From contig NZ_CAJATU010000163.1 in NCBI RefSeq assembly GCF_903944925.1, positions 140,970 through 204,969 of the forward strand: 64,000 nucleotides of DNA, read 5' to 3'. A model generated the notes under the pieces. The model was given only the letters and a program-made list of their open reading frames with translations, searched no databases and had not been told where the DNA came from. A program made the translations under genes and the position numbers. The stretch's first letter is position 1; every line of letters starts with the position of its first letter. Source of the stretch: an uncultured Rhodopila sp. (GTDB lineage Bacteria > Pseudomonadota > Alphaproteobacteria > Acetobacterales > Acetobacteraceae). Positions 53,357-61,672 of the stretch are shown here, piece after piece.

Positions 53357-54502
53357 CTAGCTGCCTGATTTCGCGTCTTCGGCTTGGCGGAGGGCGACCG
53401 GGGTGCCGGCCTGGAGCCGGGACTGCCCCGCGGTCACCACCGTCACCCCGGGGTCCAGGCCGCTGGCGACGACATAGACATCGCCTTCCTGCCGCGTAAC
53501 CACTATCGGCTGGACCGCGACAGTATCGTTCTGTTCGAGCCGATAGACGAACAGCCCGTTCGGTCCGTGCTGCACGGCGGCCGCCGGGACGGCGACGACA
53601 GCGGTATCGGTGCCCAGCAGCAGGCTTGCATTGACGAACTGGCCGGGCCAGAGCGCGCGTTGCTTATTGGCAAACGTCGCCTTCAGCTTGATGGTGCCGG
53701 TGGTGGCGTCGATGCTGTTGTCGGCGGTCAGCAGCACGCCGCGATCAAGCTCGGTCTTGTTGTCGCCGGCATAGACGACGACGTCCAGCGGGTGCTGCGC
53801 CATTGCCCGGGTGATCGCCGGGAGGTTGTCCTGCGGCAGGGTGAACGTCACCGCAATCGGCTGAACCTGGGTGACCGACACGATCGGCGCCAGTTCGGCC
53901 GAATGGACCACATTGCCGGGATCGACATTGCGCAACCCGATCCGCCCATCGAATGGCGCGGTGATGTAGCAGAAACTGAGATTGAGCTGCGCCGTCTCGA
54001 TCTGGGCGTCATCCCCGGCGATGGCGGCCTCGAACTGCTTCACCATCGACTGCTGGGTGTCGAGCTGCTGGCGAGAGGCGAAATCCTTCCGCACCAGCGA
54101 GGCGTAGCGCGCAAGATCCATCTGCGCGTTGGCAAGCTGCGCCTGGTCCTGCTGCTTCTTGGCGAGCGCGGCGTCGAGGATCGCCTTATACGGGCGGGGA
54201 TCGATGATGGCGAGAAGGTCGCCCTGCTTCACATCCTGGCCTTCCCTGACCGGCACTTCGGTCAGCGTGCCGTCCACCCTGGCCCGCAACTGGACGGCAT
54301 AGTTGGCCTGCACGGTTCCCAGGCCCCGCAGCCATATCGGCACGTCCTGACGGGCGACTTTCGCGACCGAAACCGGGACCGCCGAGGGCTGCGACGGGGT
54401 TTGCGCTTCAGCGGCAAGCGGGGCGGCCATCGCGGCAAAGATGACGGCTACACGCCAAGCGCAGCCGAACGAACGCAGGACGATCCGGGTCGTCTCCGTC
54501 AT
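53357..54502 (-). CDS. RND efflux periplasmic adaptor (membrane-fusion protein)
   Basis: A 381-residue MFP. A signal peptide (about 34 residues, ending APLAAEAQ) precedes the beta-barrel and lipoyl halves (LRARVDGTLTEVPVREGQDVKQGDLLAIIDPRPY, then SFCYITAPFDGRIGLRNVDPGNVV) with an alpha-hairpin between them. It links the RND pump to an outer-membrane channel, which is not encoded here. The ATG at 54502 has GAGGTGG upstream. The pair is probably one operon with the adaptor first. Confidence 0.92.
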   Translation of the reverse strand: MTETTRIVLRSFGCAWRVAVIFAAMAAPLAAEAQTPSQPSAVPVSVAKVARQDVPIWLRGLGTVQANYAVQLRARVDGTLTEVPVREGQDVKQGDLLAIIDPRPYKAILDAALAKKQQDQAQLANAQMDLARYASLVRKDFASRQQLDTQQSMVKQFEAAIAGDDAQIETAQLNLSFCYITAPFDGRIGLRNVDPGNVVHSAELAPIVSVTQVQPIAVTFTLPQDNLPAITRAMAQHPLDVVVYAGDNKTELDRGVLLTADNSIDATTGTIKLKATFANKQRALWPGQFVNASLLLGTDTAVVAVPAAAVQHGPNGLFVYRLEQNDTVAVQPIVVTRQEGDVYVVASGLDPGVTVVTAGQSRLQAGTPVALRQAEDAKSGS

Positions 54503-54940
54503 AAGCCACCACCTCAATCAATGCATCGCAACACTTAGACGATGGCAACAAGGCGCGCACGGCCAAACCGGCCGGGTGCAGCTGTTACACACTCCCATGT
54601 CAGAGTATCATCGAGTAAATGAGATTAAGGCGCCAGAGCGAAGTCGTGGATGCAGCCTGAAACATACGCGCGAGACGTATCAAAATTTAGAAGGTTGATC
54701 AACGCGGCAGGATAGTGGACCTTAAATAACACGCTCTCACGTGGTGAGGCCAGCATAGTCAGACGCGGGGGCCTTACCTGCCAGGCGAAGCGGTCGTGCG
54801 GAAAAGGGTTTCGGCACACTGCATCCGTGCTCCCCGTCATGGCCGGGTTAGTCCCGGCCATGACGGGGAGGTAGAAGCCTTGCTCTGCTCGCCTCTTAGC
54901 GCGGGCGGGCCGTTTCGCGATCCGCCCGTGCTTCCCGGAA
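54503..54940. other. 438-bp gap with palindromic element I and no gene
   Basis: The region upstream of the adaptor gene is somewhat AT-richer (about 54600-54760) and should contain the efflux promoter. It also holds short-form element I near the acs end. No convincing reading frame is present. Confidence 0.6.
54832..54868. repeat. Short-form palindromic element I (perfect hairpin)
   Basis: CCCCGTCATGGCCGGG, a 5-base loop, then CCCGGCCATGACGGGG: a perfect 37-bp palindrome, the longest stem of the short forms. It lies about 70 bp beyond the acs stop and may end that transcript. Confidence 0.92.
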
Positions 54941-56890
54941 TTACCCCACGCGGTTCTGCACCAGCTCCGTCACTACGCCCGGATCGGCCAGCGTGGAGGT
55001 GTCGCCCAGCCCGTCGGTCTCGTTCGCCGCGATCTTGCGCAGGATGCGCCGCATGATCTTGCCGCTGCGGGTCTTCGGCAGCGCCGGTGCCCACTGAATC
55101 GCGTCGGGAGACGCAATCGGGCCGATCTCCTTGCGCACCCAGGCGACCAGTTCCTTGCGCAGCTCCTCGGAGGGCTCTTCCTCGGCATTCAGGGTCACGT
55201 AGGCGTAGATGCCCTGGCCCTTCAGGTCGTGCGGAAAGCCGACGACCGCCGCCTCGGCGACCTTCGGATGGGCGACCAGGGCGCTTTCCACCTCGGCGGT
55301 GCCCATGCGGTGACCGGACACGTTGATCACGTCATCGACGCGGCCGGTGATCCAGTAGTAGCCGTCCGCATCGCGCCGGGCGCCGTCGCCGGTGAAATAC
55401 AGGCCGGCGAAGGTCGAGAAATAGGTCTGCTTGAAGCGGACATGGTCGCCGTACACGGTGCGCATCTGGCCGGGCCAGGAGTCGCTGATGCACAGGTTGC
55501 CCTCGGTCGCGCCGGTCAGTTCCTTGCCGTCGCCGTCCACCAGCAGCGGCTTCACGCCCGGCAGGGGCAAGGTCGCGGACCCGGGCTTCAACGCTGTCGC
55601 GCCGGGCAGCGGGCTGATCAGGATGCCGCCGGTCTCCGTCTGCCACCAGGTATCGACGATCGGGCAGCGCGCGTTGCCGACGATATGGTAATACCACAGC
55701 CAGGCTTCCGGATTGATCGGCTCACCCACGCTGCCGAGCAGGCGCAGCGACGCGCGCGAGGTCTTCTGCACCGGTCCCTCGCCGTCGCGCATCAGGGCGC
55801 GGATCGCCGTCGGAGCGGTATAGAAGATGTTCACCTTATGCTTATCGACCACCTGCCAGAAGCGGCTGGCGTCGGGATAGCTCGGGATGCCCTCGAACAT
55901 CACCGTGGTCGCGCCATTGGCCAGCGGGCCATACACGATATAGGTGTGGCCGGTGACCCAGCCCACGTCGGCGGTGCACCAGTAGACCTCACCCTTGCGG
56001 TAGTCGAACACGTTTTCATGCGTGTAGCTGGCCCACACCATGTAGCCGCCGGTTGTGTGCAGCACGCCCTTCGGCTGGCCGGTGCTGCCGGAGGTGTACA
56101 GGATGAACAGCGGGTCTTCCGCATTCATCGGCTCCGGCGTGTTGTTCGGGGAGGCCGCCGCCAGCAATTCGGTATAGTCATGGTCGCGGCCGGGGGTCAG
56201 GTTGACCTTGCCGCCGGTGACCTTGACGACGATGACGTTCTTGACCGTCGGGCAGGTGGCCAGCGCCGCATCGGCATTCGCCTTCAGCGGCACGGTGCGT
56301 CCGCCGCGGCGGCCCTCGTCGGCCGTGATCAGCAGGTTGGAGTCGCAACCCTGGATGCGGTTCGACAGGCTGTCGGGCGAGAAGCCGCCGAACACCACCG
56401 AATGGATCGCGCCGACGCGGGCGCAGGCCAGCATCGCCACCGCGGCTTCCGGCACCATCGGCAGGTAGATCGTCACCCGGTCGCCCTTCTTGACGCCAAG
56501 CCCCTTCATCGCGTTCGCCAGACGGGAGACCTGATCGTGCAGTTCACGATACGTGATGTGCTTGCTGACGTTGGGATCGTCGCTTTCCCAGATGATCGCC
56601 GTCTGGTCGCCGCGGTCCTTCAGATGGCGATCGAGGCAGGAGGCGGAGGCGTTGAGGACGCCGTCCTCGAACCACTTGATCGAGACGTCGCCGGTGAAAT
56701 CGGTGTTCTTGATCTTGGTGGGCGCCTTGATCCACTCCAGGCGCTGGGCTTCCTTGGCCCAGAACGTCTCCGGGTGGCTTGCCGCCTGCTCATAGGCGTC
56801 ACGGTAGCCGGCCGCATTGATATGTGCCCCTTCCGCAACTGCCGGGCTGACGGGGAACACCTGATCATGGGTGTGTGCGAATTCTGTCAC
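54941..56890 (-). CDS. acs: Acetyl-CoA synthetase (AMP-forming)
   Basis: Acs activates acetate to acetyl-CoA through acetyl-AMP. The 649-residue protein has P-loop-like [14 protein letters not shown], the hinge and adenylate motifs ([31 protein letters not shown]) and the regulatory acetylation lysine in [15 protein letters not shown] near the C-terminus. Length is the family's usual value. It enables growth on acetate and may be controlled by lysine acetylation. It is separated from the Rieske gene by 49 bp on the same strand. Confidence 0.96.
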   Translation of the reverse strand: MTEFAHTHDQVFPVSPAVAEGAHINAAGYRDAYEQAASHPETFWAKEAQRLEWIKAPTKIKNTDFTGDVSIKWFEDGVLNASASCLDRHLKDRGDQTAIIWESDDPNVSKHITYRELHDQVSRLANAMKGLGVKKGDRVTIYLPMVPEAAVAMLACARVGAIHSVVFGGFSPDSLSNRIQGCDSNLLITADEGRRGGRTVPLKANADAALATCPTVKNVIVVKVTGGKVNLTPGRDHDYTELLAAASPNNTPEPMNAEDPLFILYTSGSTGQPKGVLHTTGGYMVWASYTHENVFDYRKGEVYWCTADVGWVTGHTYIVYGPLANGATTVMFEGIPSYPDASRFWQVVDKHKVNIFYTAPTAIRALMRDGEGPVQKTSRASLRLLGSVGEPINPEAWLWYYHIVGNARCPIVDTWWQTETGGILISPLPGATALKPGSATLPLPGVKPLLVDGDGKELTGATEGNLCISDSWPGQMRTVYGDHVRFKQTYFSTFAGLYFTGDGARRDADGYYWITGRVDDVINVSGHRMGTAEVESALVAHPKVAEAAVVGFPHDLKGQGIYAYVTLNAEEEPSEELRKELVAWVRKEIGPIASPDAIQWAPALPKTRSGKIMRRILRKIAANETDGLGDTSTLADPGVVTELVQNRVG

Positions 56891-56939
56891 GGACCTGTTT
56901 CCTTACTTCCCTAGTAGCCACACCGATTATGCGGCGTTT

Positions 56940-57296
56940 TCAAACGCCGGGCGGCACATGGATCACGCCATCGCGGACCTCGACATTGATTGATGTCAAT
57001 CCGTCGCCCTTGCACGGACCGGAGATACACGTTCCGCTACTGATTGTGAACTCGGCACCGTGCGTGGCGCAGATAATAAATCGTCCGTCCGCCGACAGGA
57101 AGCGGTCGGGCGTCCAATCCAGCGGCGTGCCGATATGCGGGCAGGCGTTTTCATACGCGTAAATGTTCGATCCCTGGCGGACCACCAGCAACCCGGTGAA
57201 GCGGCCCTCGGCGCCGGGGAAGCCCTTGGCGCTGTTGTCGGGGATGTCCTCGACGCGGCACAGCGCCCGCGGCTTGCCCTGGATCAAAGCTTCCAT
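56940..57296 (-). CDS. Rieske 2Fe-2S ferredoxin-like protein
   Basis: A 118-residue soluble protein with the Rieske ligands CPHIG and CATHGAEF (C-x-H, then C-x2-H) and the expected strands around them, plus an extra cysteine pair (SSGTCISGPCKG) after the second motif. Such small Rieske proteins donate electrons to oxygenases or serve as components of unknown systems. The ATG at 57296 lies just inside the end of the EVE gene; the ATG at 57311 is an alternative. No partner oxygenase is adjacent. Confidence 0.85.
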   Translation of the reverse strand: MEALIQGKPRALCRVEDIPDNSAKGFPGAEGRFTGLLVVRQGSNIYAYENACPHIGTPLDWTPDRFLSADGRFIICATHGAEFTISSGTCISGPCKGDGLTSINVEVRDGVIHVPPGV

Positions 57297-57700
57297 CCAC
57301 CCATCCGGCATAGCTTGTCCCAATGCGGCTTCGATATCGGCATCACCGACAACCGGGATTGGCGCACCAGCGGGAGGTCCGCGAGGCTCGGGTCCGCCTT
57401 GATGTCCACCAGGGTGACCGCTTTTGGCAGCGGGCGCACCGCCTTCATGTCGACGCACACCCAGTCGCCGGTGTCGGCGGTCGGGTCGGGGTACGCTTCC
57501 CGCACCACCTCGACGATGCCGACGATCTGCTTGCCGATGTTGGAGTGGTAGAAAAATGCGCGATCTCCCAACCTCATGGCTTTAAGGTTGTTCTTTGCCG
57601 TGTGGTTCCGCACGCCGGTCCAGGGTTCGACGCCTTTGGCCACCTGATCGTCCCAGGAGAACGCATCCGGCTCCGACTTCACCAACCAATAGCCAGTCAT
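57284..57700 (-). CDS. EVE domain-containing protein
   Basis: A 138-residue EVE (PUA-like) domain. The family start WLVKSEPDAFSW and the pocket-forming tracts VEPWTGVRNHTAKNNL and GDRAFFYHSN are intact. EVE domains bind modified bases in DNA or RNA, as in MgsR-like restriction or tRNA-linked systems; the role of stand-alone bacterial forms is unknown. Its 3' end overlaps the Rieske gene. It is divergent from ccmC. Confidence 0.9.
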   Translation of the reverse strand: MTGYWLVKSEPDAFSWDDQVAKGVEPWTGVRNHTAKNNLKAMRLGDRAFFYHSNIGKQIVGIVEVVREAYPDPTADTGDWVCVDMKAVRPLPKAVTLVDIKADPSLADLPLVRQSRLSVMPISKPHWDKLCRMGGWKL

Positions 57701-57813
57701 CCAGCCTCCAGCCCGGCGCCGTGCCGCGGCGCGATCTTGTCACCGGAGGCGGGATTTGTTCAATGGCGCTGCCAGCGCTTTCGTGAGCTGGAGCGATAGG
57801 GTAAGGGACATCC

Positions 57814-58602
57814 GTGGACGCACGCTCATCCGCCGCCTCGCCCCGTTCGGGACATGTGCTGCACCGTTTCGCCAACCCGGGCCAGTTTCTGCGGCTGTCC
57901 GGGCGGGTTTTGCCGTGGCTGTATTGGCCGGGCGTGCTGCTGACCGCGGGCGCGCTGATCTGGGGGGTGTTCTTCGCCCCGTCCGACTGGCAGCAGGGCG
58001 ACACGGTGCGCATCATGTATGTGCATGTCCCGTTCGCCTGGCTGGCCTCCGCCGGCTATTTTTCGCTGGCGGTGTGCAGCTTCATCTCATTGGTCTGGCG
58101 GCACCCTTTGGCCGATCTGGCGGCGGTCGAGTTGGGGCCGGTGGGCGCGGCGTTTACGGCGGTGTGCCTGGCGACCGGCAGCCTGTGGGGCAAGCCGACA
58201 TGGGGCGCCTGGTGGGTATGGGATGCGCGGCTGACCTCGGTATTCGTGCTGCTGCTGCTGTATCTCGGGCATATCGCGCTGGTGCGGGCGTTCGACGACC
58301 CGACGCGTGGCTATCGCGCTGGAGCCATCCTGGCGCTTGTCGGCGTGATCAATCTGCCGATTATCAAATTCAGTGTGGACTGGTGGAATACGCTGCACCA
58401 GCCGGCCTCCATCGGCCTGACCGGAGCGCCGACGATTGCGTCCAGCATGCTGTGGCCGCTGCTGTTCTCCGCCATCGGCTTCACCCTGCTGTTCGCCGCG
58501 ATCGTCGTCACCCGCACGCGGGCGGCGGTCATGGAGCGGCGCATCCGCGGACTGCTGATGGCGAAGGCGTCCTCCGCATCGGAACAGGAGGCGCTGTCGT
58601 GA
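57814..58602 (+). CDS. ccmC: Heme exporter protein CcmC
   Basis: A 262-residue inner-membrane protein of cytochrome c maturation. It has six helices, the tryptophan-rich heme-handling motif WGAWWVWDARLTS (about residues 132-144) and periplasmic histidines in HVPFAW and DWWNTLHQP. CcmC presents heme to CcmE. The GTG at 57814 follows AAGGGA. It overlaps ccmD by 4 bases. ccmA and ccmB, often upstream, are not here. Confidence 0.94.
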   Translation: MDARSSAASPRSGHVLHRFANPGQFLRLSGRVLPWLYWPGVLLTAGALIWGVFFAPSDWQQGDTVRIMYVHVPFAWLASAGYFSLAVCSFISLVWRHPLADLAAVELGPVGAAFTAVCLATGSLWGKPTWGAWWVWDARLTSVFVLLLLYLGHIALVRAFDDPTRGYRAGAILALVGVINLPIIKFSVDWWNTLHQPASIGLTGAPTIASSMLWPLLFSAIGFTLLFAAIVVTRTRAAVMERRIRGLLMAKASSASEQEALS

Positions 58603-58745
58603 CCCACCTGCCCTTCATCGTCGCCGCCTATGTGATCGCGATCGGCACGCCTCTCATTTTGGCCACTGATGCGGTGTTTCGGGCGCGCCGGGCGCAGCGC
58701 CGGCTTGATGCGATCGACCCGCGGCGCAACAGGGGCGAGACATGA
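58599..58745 (+). CDS. ccmD: Heme exporter protein CcmD
   Basis: A 48-residue single-helix protein starting from a GTG that overlaps the ccmC stop. The helix (FIVAAYVIAIGTPLILATDAVF) is followed by a basic tail (RARRAQRRLDAIDPRRN). CcmD helps release holo-CcmE from the CcmABC complex. It overlaps ccmE by four bases. The start codon and overlap pattern, together with size and helix, support the call. Confidence 0.85.
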   Translation: MTHLPFIVAAYVIAIGTPLILATDAVFRARRAQRRLDAIDPRRNRGET

Positions 58746-59251
58746 CCCGCAAGCACAAACGACTGGTTCTGATCCTGGCCTGCGGCCTCGGGCTCGGGTC
58801 CGCGGCGGCGCTGACCTTGACGGCGTTCAGCGACAACCTGGTGTATTTCGTCTCGCCGACGGACCTGGCCAAGTCGGACCATACCGGGCGGCAGCTTCGC
58901 CTGGGCGGGCTGGTCGAGCAGGGCACGGTCGAACGGACCTCCGCCACCGGCTCCGCCGGGGTGCGGTTCAAGGTGACTGACGGTTCGGCCGACGTGCCGG
59001 TCGTCTATAAAGGTATCCTGCCCGACCTGTTCCGTGAGGGTCAGGGCGTGATCGTGCTCGGCACGCGGGAGCCGGACGGCGTTTTCCGCGCCTCGGAGGT
59101 CTTGGCAAAGCATGACGAGACCTACATGCCCAAGGAAGTCGCCGACGCCCTGAAGAAGTCCGGCCGGTGGAACCCGGGCGCCGGTCCGCCGCCGCCGGCC
59201 TCCACCTGGAACGAGCCGATCAAACAGGTCACTGGCCAACCGCCGGGGTAA
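58742..59251 (+). CDS. ccmE: Cytochrome c-type biogenesis heme chaperone CcmE
   Basis: A 169-residue heme chaperone with an N-terminal membrane helix (LVLILACGLGLGSAAALTLTAF) and a periplasmic OB fold. The covalent heme-binding histidine and nearby tyrosine are in KHDETYMPKE. GVRFKVTDGSADVPVVYKGILPDLFREG is the family's central strand set. It starts in an ATGA overlap with ccmD. The later ccm genes (ccmF, G, H) are not in the window. Confidence 0.95.
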   Translation: MTRKHKRLVLILACGLGLGSAAALTLTAFSDNLVYFVSPTDLAKSDHTGRQLRLGGLVEQGTVERTSATGSAGVRFKVTDGSADVPVVYKGILPDLFREGQGVIVLGTREPDGVFRASEVLAKHDETYMPKEVADALKKSGRWNPGAGPPPPASTWNEPIKQVTGQPPG

Positions 59252-59256
59252 ATCGC

Positions 59257-60486
59257 ATGCTGTCCGTTCAGGTCTGTATCATGGGTGCCGGTCCCGTCGG
59301 CGGCACGCTCGGCTGTCGTTTGGCCGCCGCGGGCGTCAGCGTCGCGGTGATCGACCACGCCGCGTTGCCGCCGATGGAGAATCCGGCGTTCGACGGCCGG
59401 GCCTATGCCATTGCGGCCGGGGCGCGGGCGCTGCTGGATGATGCCGGGCTGTGGGATGTGCTGGATGTGCCGCCCAACCCGATCCGCGACATCCGTGTCA
59501 CCGACGGCCGCGTCGGGCGGCCGCCGTCGCGGCTGCATGTGCATTTCGACCATCGCGAGGCGGCCGACGATCCACAGCCGTTCGGCTGGATGGTCGAGGC
59601 GCGCTCCTTGCGCAAGGCGCTGAATGCGCGGTTCCCGGTGCAGCCGGGGCTGCACGTGTTTGCTCCGGCCAAGGCCACGGTCGAACGGTCGGCCGAGGGT
59701 GCGGTGGTGCGGCTGGATAACGGGACGCAGATCGCCTGCCGGCTGGTGGTCGGGGCGGAGGGGCGGAACTCGCCGTTGCGGGTTCAGGCCGGGATCCCGG
59801 TGACGCGGATACCCTACCATCAGAGCGGCATCGTCTGCGCCATCGCGCATGAATTGCCGCATAACGACCTGGCGCTGGAGCACTTCCTGCCCGCCGGCCC
59901 GTTCGCCGCGCTGCCGATGGGGCCGAGCGCGGATGCCGAGCCGGGGGGTTCCCCGAATGTGTCGGCGATCGTCTGGACCGAGAAGACCAAGGACGTGCCG
60001 GCGATCATGGCGTTGGACAATGCGCGGTTCACGCGCGAACTCGGGCGGCGGCTGGGCAGGCACTGGGGCGCGATACGGGCGGTCGGGCGGCGGTGGTCGT
60101 ATCCGCTGTCGGCGATGATCGTGCATCGGTATATCGATACGCGGCTGGCGCTGGCGGGGGACGCGGCGCACGGGGTGCATCCGATCGCCGGTCAGGGGCT
60201 GAATTTGGGGTTCCGCGACGCGATCGAGCTGGCGGACCTGGTGATCGAGGATTTTAAGGCGGGTGCCGACGTGGGGAGTCCGGAACTGCTGGCGCGGTAT
60301 CAGCGGGTGCGGCGCGGTGACAACCTGCTGATGTTCGGCATGACGGACCAGCTTGATCGTTTGTTCAGCACGGATCGCCGGCTGGTGCGGGCGGTCCGCG
60401 ATCTGGGCATTGGCGCTGTCGATCGGCTCGGTCCGGTGAAGCGGGTGTTCATGCGGCGGGCGATGGGGTTGCCGGGGATGGGGTAG
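59257..60486 (+). CDS. UbiH/UbiF/VisC/COQ6-type FAD monooxygenase
   Basis: A 409-residue flavin hydroxylase of the ubiquinone ring-hydroxylase family. The N-terminal dinucleotide motif is CIMGAGPVGGTLGCRLAAAG; the FAD motif ALAGDAAHGVHPIAGQGLNLGFRDA (near residue 300) and the start of DG-RAYAIAAGARALLDDAGLW are intact. It hydroxylates a ring carbon of ubiquinone precursors. The ATG at 59257 lies 5 bp after the ccmE stop, so it may be co-transcribed with ccmCDE; ubiquinone and cytochrome c both feed respiration. Confidence 0.92.
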   Translation: MLSVQVCIMGAGPVGGTLGCRLAAAGVSVAVIDHAALPPMENPAFDGRAYAIAAGARALLDDAGLWDVLDVPPNPIRDIRVTDGRVGRPPSRLHVHFDHREAADDPQPFGWMVEARSLRKALNARFPVQPGLHVFAPAKATVERSAEGAVVRLDNGTQIACRLVVGAEGRNSPLRVQAGIPVTRIPYHQSGIVCAIAHELPHNDLALEHFLPAGPFAALPMGPSADAEPGGSPNVSAIVWTEKTKDVPAIMALDNARFTRELGRRLGRHWGAIRAVGRRWSYPLSAMIVHRYIDTRLALAGDAAHGVHPIAGQGLNLGFRDAIELADLVIEDFKAGADVGSPELLARYQRVRRGDNLLMFGMTDQLDRLFSTDRRLVRAVRDLGIGAVDRLGPVKRVFMRRAMGLPGMG

Positions 60487-60695
60487 AGGGACCGGTCGCC
60501 GAGATCGTTTGCAAAAGATATTGACCCAGCGGCCGAACCGCGGTATAGGAATAATGTCTTTTTGCTGCTATCGCCTTGATAGATATTACCCCTGAGTCCG
60601 TGACGCTCGGAACGACCCGATCCGACTTCGGTCCCTTGCCGCATGAATGCAATAAAGTTACGCTTTGTACCAGACCGACTGGAAGTATGGTTTGG

Positions 60696-61286
60696 ATGGC
60701 AAGATTTTACAAAGGGGTGGGTGTCGGGACCTACCTCCACGACGAAGAGTTACGAGGCCGCGGTCCACGCACCAATGGTATTGCACCCGTGAAACCCGGA
60801 GGCGGTCGCGGCATAACCGATATCATTGCGCATATCGTCTACGGAACCACGTCTAGTCCGTGCGTGTCGGTGACAAAATCGTTTGCGATAGCATCTCAGT
60901 ATGCGATAGGATTTGGGACCGTCTGGCCGACGCCGGCAGACCCGGCCTACGTCTATGTGATTGATATCCCTGACCCGATACCGGCGAAGGCCGGTTTCGA
61001 CGTGGTCGATCCCGTGGCTGAGATCGCTTACATTAACCGCAACCCGCTGAAGAGCACCTACGCCCATGACGGCGATCAAGATTTTCTTCTGGGTGTTGTT
61101 AACCCCGCGAGATTCGCCCATCATCGGACTGCGCTAACCAAACGTCCCGGGCCGTGGGCAACACCGCGGCCGGCAAACCTTAGTCTGGAGTTGGAGGCCA
61201 TGGTTCGAGCATTGAGGGACTCAGAGGTGCTCGTGATTGGTCACATTCCGGCGGCCTGCGTAACCGATATCCGTGCGGTTGCCTGA
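60696..61286 (+). CDS. Unknown protein, possibly ADP-ribosyltransferase-like
   Basis: A 196-residue protein. Three tracts recall the R-S-E clade of ADP-ribosyltransferase folds: RFYKGVGVGTYLHD near the start, SPCVSVTKSFAIASQYAIG (like the S-x-T/S strand and following helix), and AYVYVIDIPD followed by DGDQDFLLGVVNP where the E/Q-x-E site would be. The last acidic residue is D rather than E, which is a concern. No signal peptide or membrane segment is seen. The ATG at 60696 has GGAAG about 10 bases upstream; an upstream TTG at 60576 would add 40 residues. The islet's base composition suggests transfer. I do not claim toxicity. Confidence 0.4.
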   Translation: MARFYKGVGVGTYLHDEELRGRGPRTNGIAPVKPGGGRGITDIIAHIVYGTTSSPCVSVTKSFAIASQYAIGFGTVWPTPADPAYVYVIDIPDPIPAKAGFDVVDPVAEIAYINRNPLKSTYAHDGDQDFLLGVVNPARFAHHRTALTKRPGPWATPRPANLSLELEAMVRALRDSEVLVIGHIPAACVTDIRAVA

Positions 61287-61319
61287 GATGCCCCCTTATC
61301 CGGTAGATCGCACTCTATC

Positions 61320-61607
61320 ATGAAAATATCTTCTGTCGACCTTCGCGGCAGGCTGGATCACATAGGGCCGATCGAGTTCGTTCGCGCGGAGTGGTCCGAC
61401 AAGGCTTCTCGGTTTGTGCTTCTGAAGTATGAGATTGACGGCAAGCCCCGCGACCGGGGCGTTCGCATGGATCTCGATAAGCGCATCCTGATGGAAGATC
61501 TGGAGTCACCGGAGTTGAATTTTGAAGTGTGCGTATCCTCGCCCGTAATCTGGGCGGCGGTGGTTGATGCCATTGCTGCACATGAGCAGCAGGCCGTAGA
61601 GGGTTGA
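61320..61607 (+). CDS. Small soluble protein of unknown function, next to the ART-like gene
   Basis: A 95-residue protein (MKISSVDLRGRLDHIGPIEF at the start) with alternating strands and no membrane helix. It lies 33 bp after the ART-like gene on the same strand, within the same low-GC islet, with no obvious ribosome site. A small partner of an effector, for example an immunity protein, would fit the arrangement, but nothing in the sequence shows this. I recognise no family. Confidence 0.5.
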   Translation: MKISSVDLRGRLDHIGPIEFVRAEWSDKASRFVLLKYEIDGKPRDRGVRMDLDKRILMEDLESPELNFEVCVSSPVIWAAVVDAIAAHEQQAVEG

Positions 61608-61672
61608 ATTAGCCCATGTCTCGACGTTAAACCGGCTGCATGAGCATAATCCGGGGTGCTGAGCAGAGCGCG

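Larger units (their letters stand above)
60487..61672. other. Low-GC islet between the UbiH-like and SGNH genes
   Basis: G+C falls from about 68% in the flanking UbiH-like gene to roughly 43-55% in 60-base samples across this stretch (for example lines at 60541, 60661, 60841 and 61321). It holds two genes of unusual character (60696-61286 and 61320-61607) and no integrase or attachment repeats. It looks like a small acquired islet. Confidence 0.75.
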
